Assembly: GCF_902459705.1 (NCBI RefSeq)
Contig: NZ_CABPRU010000006.1
Span: 62,001-126,000, forward strand
Source: Pandoraea terrigena
Lineage (GTDB): Bacteria; Pseudomonadota; Gammaproteobacteria; Burkholderiales; Burkholderiaceae
Length of the DNA stretch: 64,000 bases
Direction of reading: 5' to 3'
Shown here: positions 17,981 through 26,945 of the stretch, one piece after another
Layout: every line of letters starts with the position of its first letter
How positions within the stretch are numbered: the first letter of the stretch is position 1
Notes under the pieces: generated by a model
What the model was told of the DNA's origin: nothing
Database searches by the model: none
What the model saw: the letters and a program-made list of their open reading frames with translations, nothing else
Made by a program: the position numbers and the translations under genes

Positions 17981-18987
17981 AAATCCTGCTCGTGTGCATG
18001 GAGTATGACTACGGGGACCGTTCACGCGGCCGCTCGTACGAGTATTACAACTTCTTCGAAAGTCTCAAGTCGACGGGCTACGACGTCGAGCTGTTCGATT
18101 ACATGGAAGAACTTCGGCGACTGGGAAAGGCCGCGATGAACGACGCGTTGCTCGATCGCGTCACCGCGATGAAGCCCGACGTCGCCATTTTCTCCTTGTA
18201 TACCGACCAGCTGACGCCCGAGGCCGTGGATAAGGTCCGCGATCATACGCAAACCTTGTGTTTTTTTCACGACGACACGTGGCGGGTCGATTTTTCGCGT
18301 TTTTGGGCGCCGCATTTTCATTATTTCACGTCGCCCGATTTCGAAAGCAAGCGCAAGTACGAGCGCCTCGGCATGCATCACTCACTTCACATGCCGTTCG
18401 GCGTCAACGAGGTTCGCTACAAGCCTCTCGACCTCGAGAAAAAGTACGACGTATCGTTCGTCGGTGCCTGGCACCCCTATCGCGAGTGGTTGATCAAACG
18501 GCTCGAAAAGGCCGGTATTTCTGTGTACGTGGCGGGGTATCGATGGCCTAACGGCATCGTCGCTCACGAAGAGATGGTGAAAATATTCAACGAAAGCAGA
18601 ATCAATTTGAATCTCTCGAATTCTACTTCCTGGGATGTTCGATTTCTCGCGTCGTCGCCACGAGCGCTGCTGAATCGCTTGCGATCGAAGAAGAGCGTGG
18701 AGCAACTGAAGGCCCGCCATTTCGAGATCAATGCCTGCAGGGCATTCCAACTCTCGTATTACGTTGACGGCCTGGAGCGGTGTTATCGTCTCGGCGAAGA
18801 AATGGCGATCTATCTCGATCCTGACGACCTGGTTGAGAAAGTCCGCTACTACCTGGACGACGATGCGTTGCGCAACCGCATGGCAGGCGCGGCTTACGAG
18901 CGCACCATGTCCGAGCATACTTATGCAAAGCGTTTTGCACGAGTATTTTCTGAGATGGGACAGCCCCAGAATTTCAAAAGCGTATAG
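17977..18987 (+). CDS. CgeB-like glycosyltransferase (GT-B)
   Basis: 336-residue protein resembling the CgeB / glycosyl transferase 1_2 family. The N-terminus is MKILLVCMEYDYGDRSRGRS. A central YDVSFVGAWHPYREWLIKRL begins the C-terminal Rossmann domain, followed by RINLNLSNSTSW, EINACRAFQLSYYVDGLERC and YLDPDDLVEKVRYYLDDD, a pattern typical of CgeB-type enzymes. It overlaps wzx by 4 bp. Substrate unknown; placed in the repeat-unit assembly operon. Confidence 0.8.
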   Translation: MKILLVCMEYDYGDRSRGRSYEYYNFFESLKSTGYDVELFDYMEELRRLGKAAMNDALLDRVTAMKPDVAIFSLYTDQLTPEAVDKVRDHTQTLCFFHDDTWRVDFSRFWAPHFHYFTSPDFESKRKYERLGMHHSLHMPFGVNEVRYKPLDLEKKYDVSFVGAWHPYREWLIKRLEKAGISVYVAGYRWPNGIVAHEEMVKIFNESRINLNLSNSTSWDVRFLASSPRALLNRLRSKKSVEQLKARHFEINACRAFQLSYYVDGLERCYRLGEEMAIYLDPDDLVEKVRYYLDDDALRNRMAGAAYERTMSEHTYAKRFARVFSEMGQPQNFKSV

Positions 18988-19000
18988 GGAGTGGTTTTAA

Positions 19001-20041
19001 ATGGCGCAGTTTTTTCCCGAGCACGCGGTATTTATCGACCCTTCAAGCGAACATTTCCTGGGCGATCGGTTATTTGACGCCAGCAATGCGTTCTTGAATC
19101 GCGACGGCACGCTCGAACCCTTCGTCCGGTTGAGGGAGCAATTGATGGCGCGAGGGATTCCCGTGCATACGGCCGACGCACTGCGCGAAGGGCGCGTCGT
19201 CGCCAAGCAGAACCACTACTGGTCCATGGGGCTGCTGAATGGCTACCAGCCGCTGCAAGGGCGCGATGATGTTCGGCTCAGGGGGTTCTTTCTATTTGAG
19301 CCGCCACTGGTTGCCCCCAAGATGTACGCCGCGTTGCCGGAATTATCGCAACAATTTGAGTCAGTCCTTCTTCATAATACGATCGGAGACGGATACTCGC
19401 TAAGGGGTGTGGACACTGACAAGCTGGAAAAGCTTGACTGGCCTCAGCCTTATGAATCTGAAGTCCCGAGCGCCTGGAGCAGAACGAGCCGTCAGAATAA
19501 GCTGGTTGTCATCGCAGGCAATCATAATCCACGTTTTCGCCGCCCGGAATTTTATAGCAAGCGCATTGAAGCGGTTGCACAGCTTGGCAAGCGGGGCGCG
19601 ATTGACTTGTATGGGCGCGGCTGGGACCGGCGTTGGTCGCGACAGTCGGCATGGTTGCCGTATTGGCGTCATTATCGCGCGCTCATGCAGGTGTATCGCG
19701 GCAGTTGCGAATCGAAATTTGATGTGTTGGCGAATTATCGGTTTTCGTTATGCTTCGAAAACATGCCAATGACGGGATACCTCACGGAGAAAATCTTCGA
19801 TTGCTTATACGCGGGTACGGTTCCGGTTTACTGGGGGGCACCAGATGTCGATTCGCTGGTACCTGCCGAGGCATTTGTGGATATGCGTGATTACGCCGGA
19901 TACGACGAAGTTTGCGATGCAGTGTTGAGCATGTCCGACGGGCGATGGCAGGAAATGCGTGAAGCGGGCCGACAATTCCTGCGCACGAGCGGACGCGCAC
20001 GCTATTTCAATTCGCTACTCCACACTTGTGGTCAGCTGTAA
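19001..20041 (+). CDS. Glycosyltransferase family 10 (alpha-1,3/4-fucosyltransferase-like)
   Basis: 346 residues. The C-terminal half has the GT10 donor motif: FSLCFENMPMTGYLTEKIF followed by DCLYAGTVPVYWGAPDVDSL, the region that binds GDP-fucose in known members. A GGAG ribosome-binding site lies 9 bp before ATG 19001. Known GT10 enzymes transfer L-fucose from GDP-Fuc; L-colitose is 3-deoxy-L-fucose and comes as a GDP-sugar, so this is the best candidate in the locus for the colitosyl (or fucosyl) transferase. The N-terminal 150 residues resemble nothing I recognise. Confidence 0.85.
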   Translation: MAQFFPEHAVFIDPSSEHFLGDRLFDASNAFLNRDGTLEPFVRLREQLMARGIPVHTADALREGRVVAKQNHYWSMGLLNGYQPLQGRDDVRLRGFFLFEPPLVAPKMYAALPELSQQFESVLLHNTIGDGYSLRGVDTDKLEKLDWPQPYESEVPSAWSRTSRQNKLVVIAGNHNPRFRRPEFYSKRIEAVAQLGKRGAIDLYGRGWDRRWSRQSAWLPYWRHYRALMQVYRGSCESKFDVLANYRFSLCFENMPMTGYLTEKIFDCLYAGTVPVYWGAPDVDSLVPAEAFVDMRDYAGYDEVCDAVLSMSDGRWQEMREAGRQFLRTSGRARYFNSLLHTCGQL

Positions 20042-20352
20042 CGGCATGGACCGACCACATTGAGAAATGTCTCCTCGCGGCGATAGCGCGGCACTTGGCG
20101 TCCGGCGACAGCTGAATTAATGGGTCACGTGCGATGTCCGGCACGGCCTTTGTTTCCATTGATTTCCGGGTTGCAATGCGTTCGCTGCAGGCTGTGCTCT
20201 GCGGAGAATCGGTGAAGGCATTTAATAATAAGGCACGCAGTACACAACACGGTATGCGGTAAGCGAATGTTATTTTTGGGTTCGGCGCTTACCGGACAAC
20301 GGTTCACGGGAAGTCTGACGTCATCGTCGATCCAAACGGGAAAATTGTGATC
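20042..20352. other. Intergenic region between GT10 gene and polymerase gene
   Basis: About 310 bp, more AT-rich than the flanking genes, without a recognisable coding sequence. A possible promoter for the polymerase lies around the T-rich stretch TATTTTTGG at 20270-20278, but no confident -35/-10 pair is visible. No strong repeats. Confidence 0.4.
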
Positions 20353-21852
20353 ATGAAGCGTATGGTAGGTGGAGGCCGTGCAGTGCTTTGGGGACTGCAC
20401 GCGGTGGTGGGATTAGTGGCTGTTGGCATTTATGGTGGCAACGCTGTCGATTTCTTTTTCTTTACGCTCAGTGCGGCCTTGATGCTCGACATCGGGATAT
20501 TCAAATCTCGGTCCTACGGCACGGGTGTCTTGGCCTTGTTCGTGTGGCTGGGCATTTGGCTGAAAATTTCCTGTCACTTTATCGTCGGCTATCCGTATGT
20601 CGAGCCGCTTGGGAAATTCAAATTCCTTCCACCTCAATTTTCGGCGCTTCTGCACATCTCCTCCATTGGGATGATGGGCTTCGCCCTCGCCTTCCTCGTA
20701 GCGTCGCACTTATACGTGGCTGTGCCGGAGAGCACAGTGCGGCCGCGTGCGAAGCCTTGGTTGCCCTCGGCGCTCAAGTGGGCATGGCTATTGTCGTTGC
20801 TCGCCATTCTCGGCTTGGGAGTGATAAATGCCGACCTGAATATCTTACGCGTGGGCCTGCCGCCCGATACCGTCCTGCCGTATCCGGGTAATGCGCTGGT
20901 GAGTTGGCTCATGTCAACCGGCTTCGCCCTCGGCGTCGCGACACTGATGTATCTCAGCGTATTGAGCCGCAGCAATGTGAAGCTTGGCGTCGTCATTGTG
21001 ATATTGGAAGGCTTCATTGTCGGCGTCTCAATTCTCAGTCGTGCCAGTTACGTCTTTCATCTGTTGCCTGTATGCCTCGTGCTGGCTTATATGCACTTCT
21101 CGGGGCGCCGTCTGTTCGGTCACCGCGCCGCCCTTGCGTTCGTCGCCGTTGCGGCAGTGGGGACGTTTGTGACGGCGACCGCCGTCAACCTCCAACGCGA
21201 ATTCGCGTACACGAGCCGGCCCGAGATTGCTCGGGATGAGGGGGGAGAATCGGGCGGCAATCCGGCTGCAAGGGCCATCATTGCAGAGATGAAGTCGCGT
21301 GGTTTCCTGCTAAGGGCGGCGGTAACATTTTCACAATTGGCCGTTGATCGCTGGGTTGGCGCAGAAGGCGTCATGACTGCCGTCGCTTACGACGACAGAA
21401 GCCTGAAAACATTTGGCCGGCTGATGATGGAACAGCGACAGCTCAACACGATCAGTGAATATCAGTCGATTTCCGCAGCCCACTACAAGGATATGGATCC
21501 CAAGCAATTCCAGTTCGCTACGCTCCCGGGGCCAATTGGATTCTTCTATCTGAGTGGCGCCTTATGGATTGTGTTCGCTGGGTGTTTCCTGCTGGGCCTG
21601 GCCGTGCTCGCCACTGAACGCCTTGCGGGATGGATGACAGAGAATTCATTCATCATGGCATTCATCGGGGTCTACACAGCCAGTCTGGCCGCCCAGTTCG
21701 GGTTGACGCCGCGCCAAAACCTGATTCCGCTTGCCATGAACTTTGCGGCACTGGCGTTCCTCGCGACCGTGCAAGCGCTCGTGAGCAATGCGGGATGCGT
21801 GGCACGGTGGCGTGATCGACGTACCAGCCAGCGCGCGGTGCTGCCAAGCTAA
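20353..21852 (+). CDS. wzy: O-antigen polymerase-like membrane protein (Wzy candidate)
   Basis: About 499 residues with 10 or more hydrophobic segments, such as AVLWGLHAVVGLVAVGIYGG at the start and FIMAFIGVYTASLAAQFGL near the end. A large polar loop at roughly residues 290-390, from NLQREFAYTSRP to KDMDPKQFQF, would be the periplasmic loop typical of Wzy proteins. Start is ATG 20353; an in-frame GTG lies at 20347. It closes the rightward arm of the locus. Wzy proteins share little sequence, so the call rests on topology, length and position; no other polymerase candidate is in the window. Confidence 0.7.
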   Translation: MKRMVGGGRAVLWGLHAVVGLVAVGIYGGNAVDFFFFTLSAALMLDIGIFKSRSYGTGVLALFVWLGIWLKISCHFIVGYPYVEPLGKFKFLPPQFSALLHISSIGMMGFALAFLVASHLYVAVPESTVRPRAKPWLPSALKWAWLLSLLAILGLGVINADLNILRVGLPPDTVLPYPGNALVSWLMSTGFALGVATLMYLSVLSRSNVKLGVVIVILEGFIVGVSILSRASYVFHLLPVCLVLAYMHFSGRRLFGHRAALAFVAVAAVGTFVTATAVNLQREFAYTSRPEIARDEGGESGGNPAARAIIAEMKSRGFLLRAAVTFSQLAVDRWVGAEGVMTAVAYDDRSLKTFGRLMMEQRQLNTISEYQSISAAHYKDMDPKQFQFATLPGPIGFFYLSGALWIVFAGCFLLGLAVLATERLAGWMTENSFIMAFIGVYTASLAAQFGLTPRQNLIPLAMNFAALAFLATVQALVSNAGCVARWRDRRTSQRAVLPS

Positions 21853-21868
21853 CGCCCTCCGGGCGTTA
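21850..21868 (+). terminator. Hairpin at the end of the O-antigen arm
   Basis: TAACGCCC-TCC-GGGCGTTA, 8-bp perfect stem with a 3-base loop that includes the polymerase stop codon. A second hairpin, CGGCCC/GGGCCG, follows at 21875-21895. Neither has a long T tract, so termination efficiency is uncertain. Confidence 0.5.
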
Positions 21869-21895
21869 CGCAGCCGGCCCAACAGAAAGGGGCCG

Positions 21896-22251
21896 TTCAG
21901 GCGTCATTGTTGTCGATGATTTGTGCGGCACCTTTGGCGGTCGAGCACCGCGCCTATGCCGGTGGATAAACCCGTCTTGGTTTGGCACCGTGTCCCGGCT
22001 TACAGGGCCGAGCGTGAGTCGCACGGGACCTGCCAGAAGCTATTCTGGCGGGTCAACTCAGGCTCGTGATGACATGCACACCGACAGACGCGTCAGAGAG
22101 CCGCGTCAATCTTGGTCAGGACACAGCGAGCGAAACATCGGACATCGGCCAATGTCAGTAACGTATGGGATTTATTGAGCCGAACACAACGGCTCCGAGC
22201 GCAGCGAATCTGAGGCATGGTGCCTCTCATCGTGGCTCATCTACTAGATGT
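21896..22251. other. Non-coding stretch between the O-antigen locus and tRNA-Ala
   Basis: About 356 bp with no supported gene. It contains a long stem-loop at 22027-22054 (listed separately) and two short hairpins downstream of the tRNA in its reading direction: GAGGCA-TGG-TGCCTC at 22212-22226 and GAGCCG/CGGCTC at 22177-22195, which may help end the tRNA transcript. No integrase gene or duplicated tRNA end was seen. Confidence 0.45.
22027..22054. repeat. 12-bp-stem inverted repeat (hairpin)
   Basis: GACCTGCCAGAA-GCTA-TTCTGGCGGGTC pairs over 12 positions with one G-T wobble and a 4-base loop. It has no T tract on either strand. It could be a transcript-end structure or part of a small RNA. 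Confidence 0.45.
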
Positions 22252-22327
<76 letters not shown>

Positions 22328-22429
22328 ACACGAGGTGCCAATTATAGCGGTTTTTGGGATACCGGCGAACAGCCGACAAAAACGCTCGGGATTTGTTGGA
22401 TTTTCGGCGTCTGTCAGGCATTTCCGTCC

Positions 22430-24139
22430 TCAAGCCGCCCCCAGATTCCCCTTCATCCCCCTGATGGACGGGACTTTCGGCGCTTTCGCGACTACCGTTT
22501 TCTGGGCTCGGAGATATCGCGCCACCACGTCCCATACCGGCTCGCCCTGCGCCCCTTCGGCCACCGGCGCCCAACCGGCTACCTTGTACGTCTTGCCCGC
22601 GTCGATCAGCTTGCCGTTCAGCCGCATTTCCGTAATCCGCTGCCCCATTGGCGCCGTCGGGTCGATCGTGTAATCCATCCCCCCCACGCGCACCATGTCC
22701 CCACCCTGCTGGTAGTACGGATCGGGATTGAACAGGTTGTCGGCCACATCCTCGAGCACCGTCTTGATCGTCTCGCCCGTCATCGGTGTAAGCGTCGTGT
22801 ACGGGTAGGTGACGGCCGTCTGATCGAGCAGCTGCTCCATCGTGATCGTCGCGCCCGGCAGTAACGACGTCCCCCAGCGGAAACCCGGCGAGAACCCGAT
22901 TTCCGCATCCTTTTCCGCCATCACCGCATCGAGCAGTAACTGATCGAACGTTCCGTTGAAGTTGCCCCGCCGATACAACACGCCCTCCGTCACCGCCAGC
23001 GGTTCCGCCAGCTTCGCCGCAAACGGTGCACGCACGCGCTCGATGAGTGCCTGCATCGGCGCGTCGGCCGGGAGCAAATTGGAGAACACCGGCAGCAACT
23101 TGTAACGGAAGTCCACCGGCTTGCCGCCCTTCACGTCGAAGTCCAGCACCGCCAGGAACTTGCCGTTCGACCCGGCGTTCGTCACAAGCGTCTTGCCGCC
23201 AGCGTTTTCCACAATGACAGGCTTCGGCACCCCGTCGTGCGTATGACCGCCCAGAATCGCGTCGATGCCCCGCACCCGCGATGCCAACTTCAAGTCCACG
23301 TCCATCCCGTTGTGCGACAACACGACCACGACCTGCGCCCCCTGGCCGCGCACCTCGTCGACCATTGCCTGCAAACGCGCTTCCTGTATGCCAAACGTCC
23401 AGTCCGGCACGAAGTACCGCGGATTCGCGATCGGCGTATACGGAAACGCCTGCCCAATGATCGCCACCGGCACCCCGTTCATCGTCTTCATCGTGTACGG
23501 CGCGAAGACCGGGTCGCCGAAGTCGTTCGTCTGCACGTTCTGCGCGACGAAGTCGATCTTGCCCTTGAGCTGCTCCTCGACGACGGACTTCACGCGATCC
23601 GCCCCGTACGTGAATTCCCAGTGCGCCGTCATCACGTCAACACCAAGCGCCAGCGTGGCATCGACCATGTCCTGGCCCTTCGTCCACATCGACGTGCCGG
23701 ACCCCTGCCACGTGTCGCCGCCGTCCAGCAGCAACGCGCCCGGACGCGATGCCTTCATGCGCTTGACTAGCGTCGCAAGATGCGCAAACCCGCCCACCTT
23801 GCCGTAGGTGCGCGCCGCCGCGGCAAAGTCGAGATATGTGAACGCGTACGCGTCAGGCGTGCCGGGACGCAGACCGTATGCCTTCAAAAATGCCTCGCCC
23901 ACCAGATGGGGCGGTTTGTCGGCCTGGCCGCCAATCCCCAGATTGACACTCGGCTCGCGGAAATACATCGGCAGCAACTGCGCATGGCAGTCGGTGAAGT
24001 GCAGCAAATGCACATTGCCGAACCTCGGCAGATCGTAGAACAACGACGCCGACGTGGCCGCAGCCGTCTCGTGATGCGACAGCGCCATTCCGCCGGCCGC
24101 CGCCACCGCCAACACCTGCATGAATTCGCGTCGATTCAT
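22430..24139 (-). CDS. soxB: Thiosulfohydrolase SoxB
   Basis: 569-residue periplasmic dimanganese enzyme that hydrolyses sulfate from SoxY-bound cysteine S-thiosulfonate. The N-terminus MNRREFMQVLAVAAAGGMAL is a Tat signal. Metal-site motifs are LLHFTDCHAQLLPM, LLDGGDTWQGSGTSMW, VVLSHNGMDVDL and LGGHTHDGVPKP, from the metallophosphatase and 5'-nucleotidase superfamily. I chose ATG 24139, with GGAG 5 bp upstream, over an upstream start at 24157. It is the last gene of the leftward sox cluster, before tRNA-Ala. Confidence 0.96.
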   Translation of the reverse strand: MNRREFMQVLAVAAAGGMALSHHETAAATSASLFYDLPRFGNVHLLHFTDCHAQLLPMYFREPSVNLGIGGQADKPPHLVGEAFLKAYGLRPGTPDAYAFTYLDFAAAARTYGKVGGFAHLATLVKRMKASRPGALLLDGGDTWQGSGTSMWTKGQDMVDATLALGVDVMTAHWEFTYGADRVKSVVEEQLKGKIDFVAQNVQTNDFGDPVFAPYTMKTMNGVPVAIIGQAFPYTPIANPRYFVPDWTFGIQEARLQAMVDEVRGQGAQVVVVLSHNGMDVDLKLASRVRGIDAILGGHTHDGVPKPVIVENAGGKTLVTNAGSNGKFLAVLDFDVKGGKPVDFRYKLLPVFSNLLPADAPMQALIERVRAPFAAKLAEPLAVTEGVLYRRGNFNGTFDQLLLDAVMAEKDAEIGFSPGFRWGTSLLPGATITMEQLLDQTAVTYPYTTLTPMTGETIKTVLEDVADNLFNPDPYYQQGGDMVRVGGMDYTIDPTAPMGQRITEMRLNGKLIDAGKTYKVAGWAPVAEGAQGEPVWDVVARYLRAQKTVVAKAPKVPSIRGMKGNLGAA

Positions 24140-24284
24140 TTCGTCTCCGTGGCACACGCATCTTGCGACGCACCGCCTTTATCGTTATCCATGGCACAGC
24201 GATACCGTCGCGCGACACGGGTCTTGCGTCCGCCGTGACCAGCGCACGGCATGATTCCTGTCTCGCAATTGCGAGATCGCTTTG

Positions 24285-24815
24285 TCACTTTCCCGCGTAG
24301 TCCGCGAGCGCCGCCACGTCCTCGCCAAACATCTCGCCAACTTCTTTTCGCAACACTTTTCCGTTGCGGCCGATCACATACAACTCCGGCAACCCACGAC
24401 GCTTGCCCAACGCCGTCCGCCACGCATCGCTCTCCATCCCTGCCGGAAACGTGTAGCCATGCGTCTTGAGGTAGTCGATGGCTTCCTGCGGCTGCTTGTC
24501 GATGGACAGCGTGACAATCTGGATCGGCTTGCCGCGTGTCGCCTCGTAAAGCTTCTGTACATGTGGATTCTGCTGCGCGCAGAACGGACACCACGATGCC
24601 CAGTACTCGACGATGACCGTACGGTCCTTGAACGCGCTCGCAGGCAGCGTCTTGCCATCGAGCAGCGTGAGCGACGGCAGCATGACGGTATCGCCCACCT
24701 CCAACGCCTGTGCGGGCCACGCCGCGGCCATAACCCCCGCGCCCAGCACAGCAGCCAATACGCGTCGGCGCGTACACGCGCCGACGTGATGGATCGAAAA
24801 GCTCAGGGGTTTCAT
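24285..24815 (-). CDS. Periplasmic thioredoxin-like protein (SoxW/TlpA type)
   Basis: 176 residues from ATG 24815. After a signal-like segment (RRRVLAAVLGAGVMAAAWPA) comes a TlpA/AhpC-TSA domain with VEYWASWCPFCAQQNPHV, the WCxxC redox motif, and the cis-Pro region RRGLPELYVIGRNGK. Known SoxW proteins keep Sox cysteines (SoxY, SoxXA) reduced or reactivated. It lies between soxX and soxB, 145 bp before soxB, which supports a Sox role. A general TlpA function is the alternative. Confidence 0.82.
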   Translation of the reverse strand: MKPLSFSIHHVGACTRRRVLAAVLGAGVMAAAWPAQALEVGDTVMLPSLTLLDGKTLPASAFKDRTVIVEYWASWCPFCAQQNPHVQKLYEATRGKPIQIVTLSIDKQPQEAIDYLKTHGYTFPAGMESDAWRTALGKRRGLPELYVIGRNGKVLRKEVGEMFGEDVAALADYAGK

Positions 24816-24891
24816 GCTTGCGGCACTCCGGAAGCCAGCGGCGACCATCGATCGGAGAGATCTCCGGTCACCTGCCGGAACGGCGATGGCG

Positions 24892-25542
24892 TTACTGATT
24901 CACAGGCGAAGCCGGGTCGAGCAGCAGCGCCATGACGTCCTTCAACTGCTTTTCCGTCAGGATGCCCGCCGCACCGAAACGCGGCATGTTCGAGCAAGCC
25001 GCATAGCTGTGCGAGTCGTAGACCTTCGCCCACGTGTACTTGACCACCTCGGCTGAATCACCCCGCAGCTTGCCGTAGTGATACAGCGACGGACCGATGT
25101 TGCCGAACGAGATCTCGCTCTTGGTCAACTGGTGGCACGCGTAGCAGTTGCCACCGTTGACGGTATCGGCCTTGTCGGTGAACTGCAGGCCACGGCCGTT
25201 CTGGGCAACCTTCTCGCCCTCCTTCCAGTCGCCCAGGTATTGGCCGTCAGCCGGCGCCTTGACCTTCGCCATCTCGGCTTTTTGCAGACGCTCGGCCACC
25301 CTCTCCGGCATCGGCTTGGTCGCGTACTGCGTGCACAGCTTCTGCAGCTCGCTCTGGTCGATGCGGTCGAGCTGCGCGATGCCCGACGCGCGGAACGAAT
25401 CGCGCAACTCCTGCACGACGGCGGCATCGGTCGTGCCAGTCACCATCTTTGGGCTCTCGTCCTGCGCAAAGGCCATGCCGACGACGAGTGCCCCGGCCGC
25501 TGCCAGCGCGACGCCCGTCGCGCGCAATGCGAATGATTTCAT
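24892..25542 (-). CDS. soxX: Sulfur oxidation cytochrome c SoxX
   Basis: 216-residue secreted monohaem cytochrome c, partner of SoxA in the c-type complex that attaches thiosulfate to SoxY. The signal peptide MKSFALRATGVALAAAGALV is cleaved near AFAQDE. The haem-binding CYACHQL motif lies near residue 134 in a TVNGGNCYACH context typical of SoxX, and the distal ligand region is SNMPRFGAAGILTEKQL. It has an N-terminal extension of about 75 residues before the haem domain. GAGG lies just upstream of ATG 25542. It follows soxA by 19 bp. Confidence 0.93.
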   Translation of the reverse strand: MKSFALRATGVALAAAGALVVGMAFAQDESPKMVTGTTDAAVVQELRDSFRASGIAQLDRIDQSELQKLCTQYATKPMPERVAERLQKAEMAKVKAPADGQYLGDWKEGEKVAQNGRGLQFTDKADTVNGGNCYACHQLTKSEISFGNIGPSLYHYGKLRGDSAEVVKYTWAKVYDSHSYAACSNMPRFGAAGILTEKQLKDVMALLLDPASPVNQ

Positions 25543-25561
25543 GGGTGTGCCTCGTAATCGG

Positions 25562-26437
25562 TCAGCGCTTCAGGCCAGGGGCGTCCATCTTGCCGCCGTT
25601 GGCCATCACGCCGAGGAAGGTAATCAGGTCAATGGACGCCTGCGAGCCGTAATTCAGCACAGGCATGCGCTGTTGGCGGAAGCAGTCGTTCATCCGCCAC
25701 TGCATCGTGCGCAGCGCACCTTGCGACACGCGATAGCCCGGCCACGTCGCAAAGGCCTGCCGCGCCGCAGCAGGCTTGGTCAGGTTCGGCAGATCCTGCA
25801 GACGGATTCGCTTGTCGTCCGCCCCGTGGCACGACGCACATGAAAAATCGTACGGACCGGCGCGGTAATAGAAGATCTTCTGACCACGCGCGTAGGCATC
25901 CTTCTCTTCCTTGCGCGCCTGCGACACGTGAATGACGGCGCCACGCGACTGACCCGCGACATAGGCGGTGAGCGATTCGAGATCGGTTGGATCCTGCCCT
26001 TGCTTGGAGAACGGTTGCTTGATGACGTCCGCGCGCTTGAAGCCCTGCAGATGCACCATGCACTCGACGATGCGCGACTCGGCATCGAGCACGCGCTTTG
26101 TGTCGGGGAAATAACGCGGCAGTTGCGCGTAGGCATCCTTGACGACGCCCGCGCCGAGCCCCAGGTCGCATTGCGCGAGCGACACGTGGTTCGGGCCGCG
26201 CGGCGTCTTCCAGAGTTCCTCGCCGCGCATCTCGACCAATTCTGCCGGATTGCCGTCGGCGAGCATCTGGCGGTATTGCGCGATGGCGTCCGCCGTCGAG
26301 CTTTCCGCAGCGAATGCGGGGGCACTGACGCCCGCGATGACGAGCATGCCGCCGAGCACGGTCCGCCGCAGCCACGCCGCGTGTCCTGCCGTGCTCATTC
26401 GTTGGCTTGCCCGTGCGCTATGTTGCGCCTCGTTCAT
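25562..26437 (-). CDS. soxA: L-cysteine S-thiosulfotransferase subunit SoxA (monohaem type)
   Basis: 291-residue periplasmic cytochrome c subunit; with SoxX it oxidatively couples thiosulfate to the SoxY cysteine. The signal ends near VSAPAFAAES. Only one haem motif is visible, FSCASCHGADD at about residue 188. The N-terminal half has unpaired cysteines in LAQCDLGLG and IVECMVHL where dihaem SoxA proteins carry another haem. MNDCFRQQRMP contains the active-site cysteine. The start is ATG 26437 with GAGGAGATCGAG upstream. This makes it a monohaem, type II-like SoxA. Confidence 0.93.
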   Translation of the reverse strand: MNEAQHSARASQRMSTAGHAAWLRRTVLGGMLVIAGVSAPAFAAESSTADAIAQYRQMLADGNPAELVEMRGEELWKTPRGPNHVSLAQCDLGLGAGVVKDAYAQLPRYFPDTKRVLDAESRIVECMVHLQGFKRADVIKQPFSKQGQDPTDLESLTAYVAGQSRGAVIHVSQARKEEKDAYARGQKIFYYRAGPYDFSCASCHGADDKRIRLQDLPNLTKPAAARQAFATWPGYRVSQGALRTMQWRMNDCFRQQRMPVLNYGSQASIDLITFLGVMANGGKMDAPGLKR

Positions 26438-26602
26438 CTCGATCTCCTCTTCGTGGGGTTGGTCCGCGCAACGGGGAATTCCCCGGGAGCGCTCGTGTTG
26501 GCACACTGCGCGGCGCGGATGCAACATCACGCCGTCCCACCCGGCCGGATTCGCGCGGCAGCGTCGATGACCCGCCGCCCCACGTCTGCCGGCATTCGCC
26601 CG

Positions 26603-26914
26603 TCAGGCGATGGTCGCCTCGTCGGTCCGTGAATCGCCCTTGTTGTCGACCCACATCACCGTGACCTTGTCGCCCTTCTTGGCGCCCTTGAACTTGAATG
26701 ACATGAACGGATCCTTCGAGACCGCCGGGCCCCACTCGGCCGACAGGACCGTCTTCCCGTTGCAAGTCACCGTGACGTTCTGGATGAAGTGTGCCGGGAC
26801 GATATTACCGGAAGCGTCCTTGCGCTGGCCGGTTTCCATGATGTGACTCATCAGCACCTTGACCTCGACGACACCGCCGGCCTCGGTTGCGCGAATGCGC
26901 ATCGGATTACCCAT
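26603..26914 (-). CDS. soxZ: Sulfur carrier complex subunit SoxZ
   Basis: 103-residue immunoglobulin-like protein, partner of SoxY, without a signal peptide; it is exported with SoxY by the Tat route in known systems. Seen: MGNPMRIRATEAGGVVEVKV, then the SHIMETGQRKD motif characteristic of SoxZ, and FMSFKFKGAKKGDKVTVMW at the end. A GGAG sequence precedes ATG 26914. It lies 31 bp after soxY. Confidence 0.95.
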   Translation of the reverse strand: MGNPMRIRATEAGGVVEVKVLMSHIMETGQRKDASGNIVPAHFIQNVTVTCNGKTVLSAEWGPAVSKDPFMSFKFKGAKKGDKVTVMWVDNKGDSRTDEATIA

Positions 26915-26945
26915 GTTGTGGCTCCTCTGTTCTACGATGCGTCGC

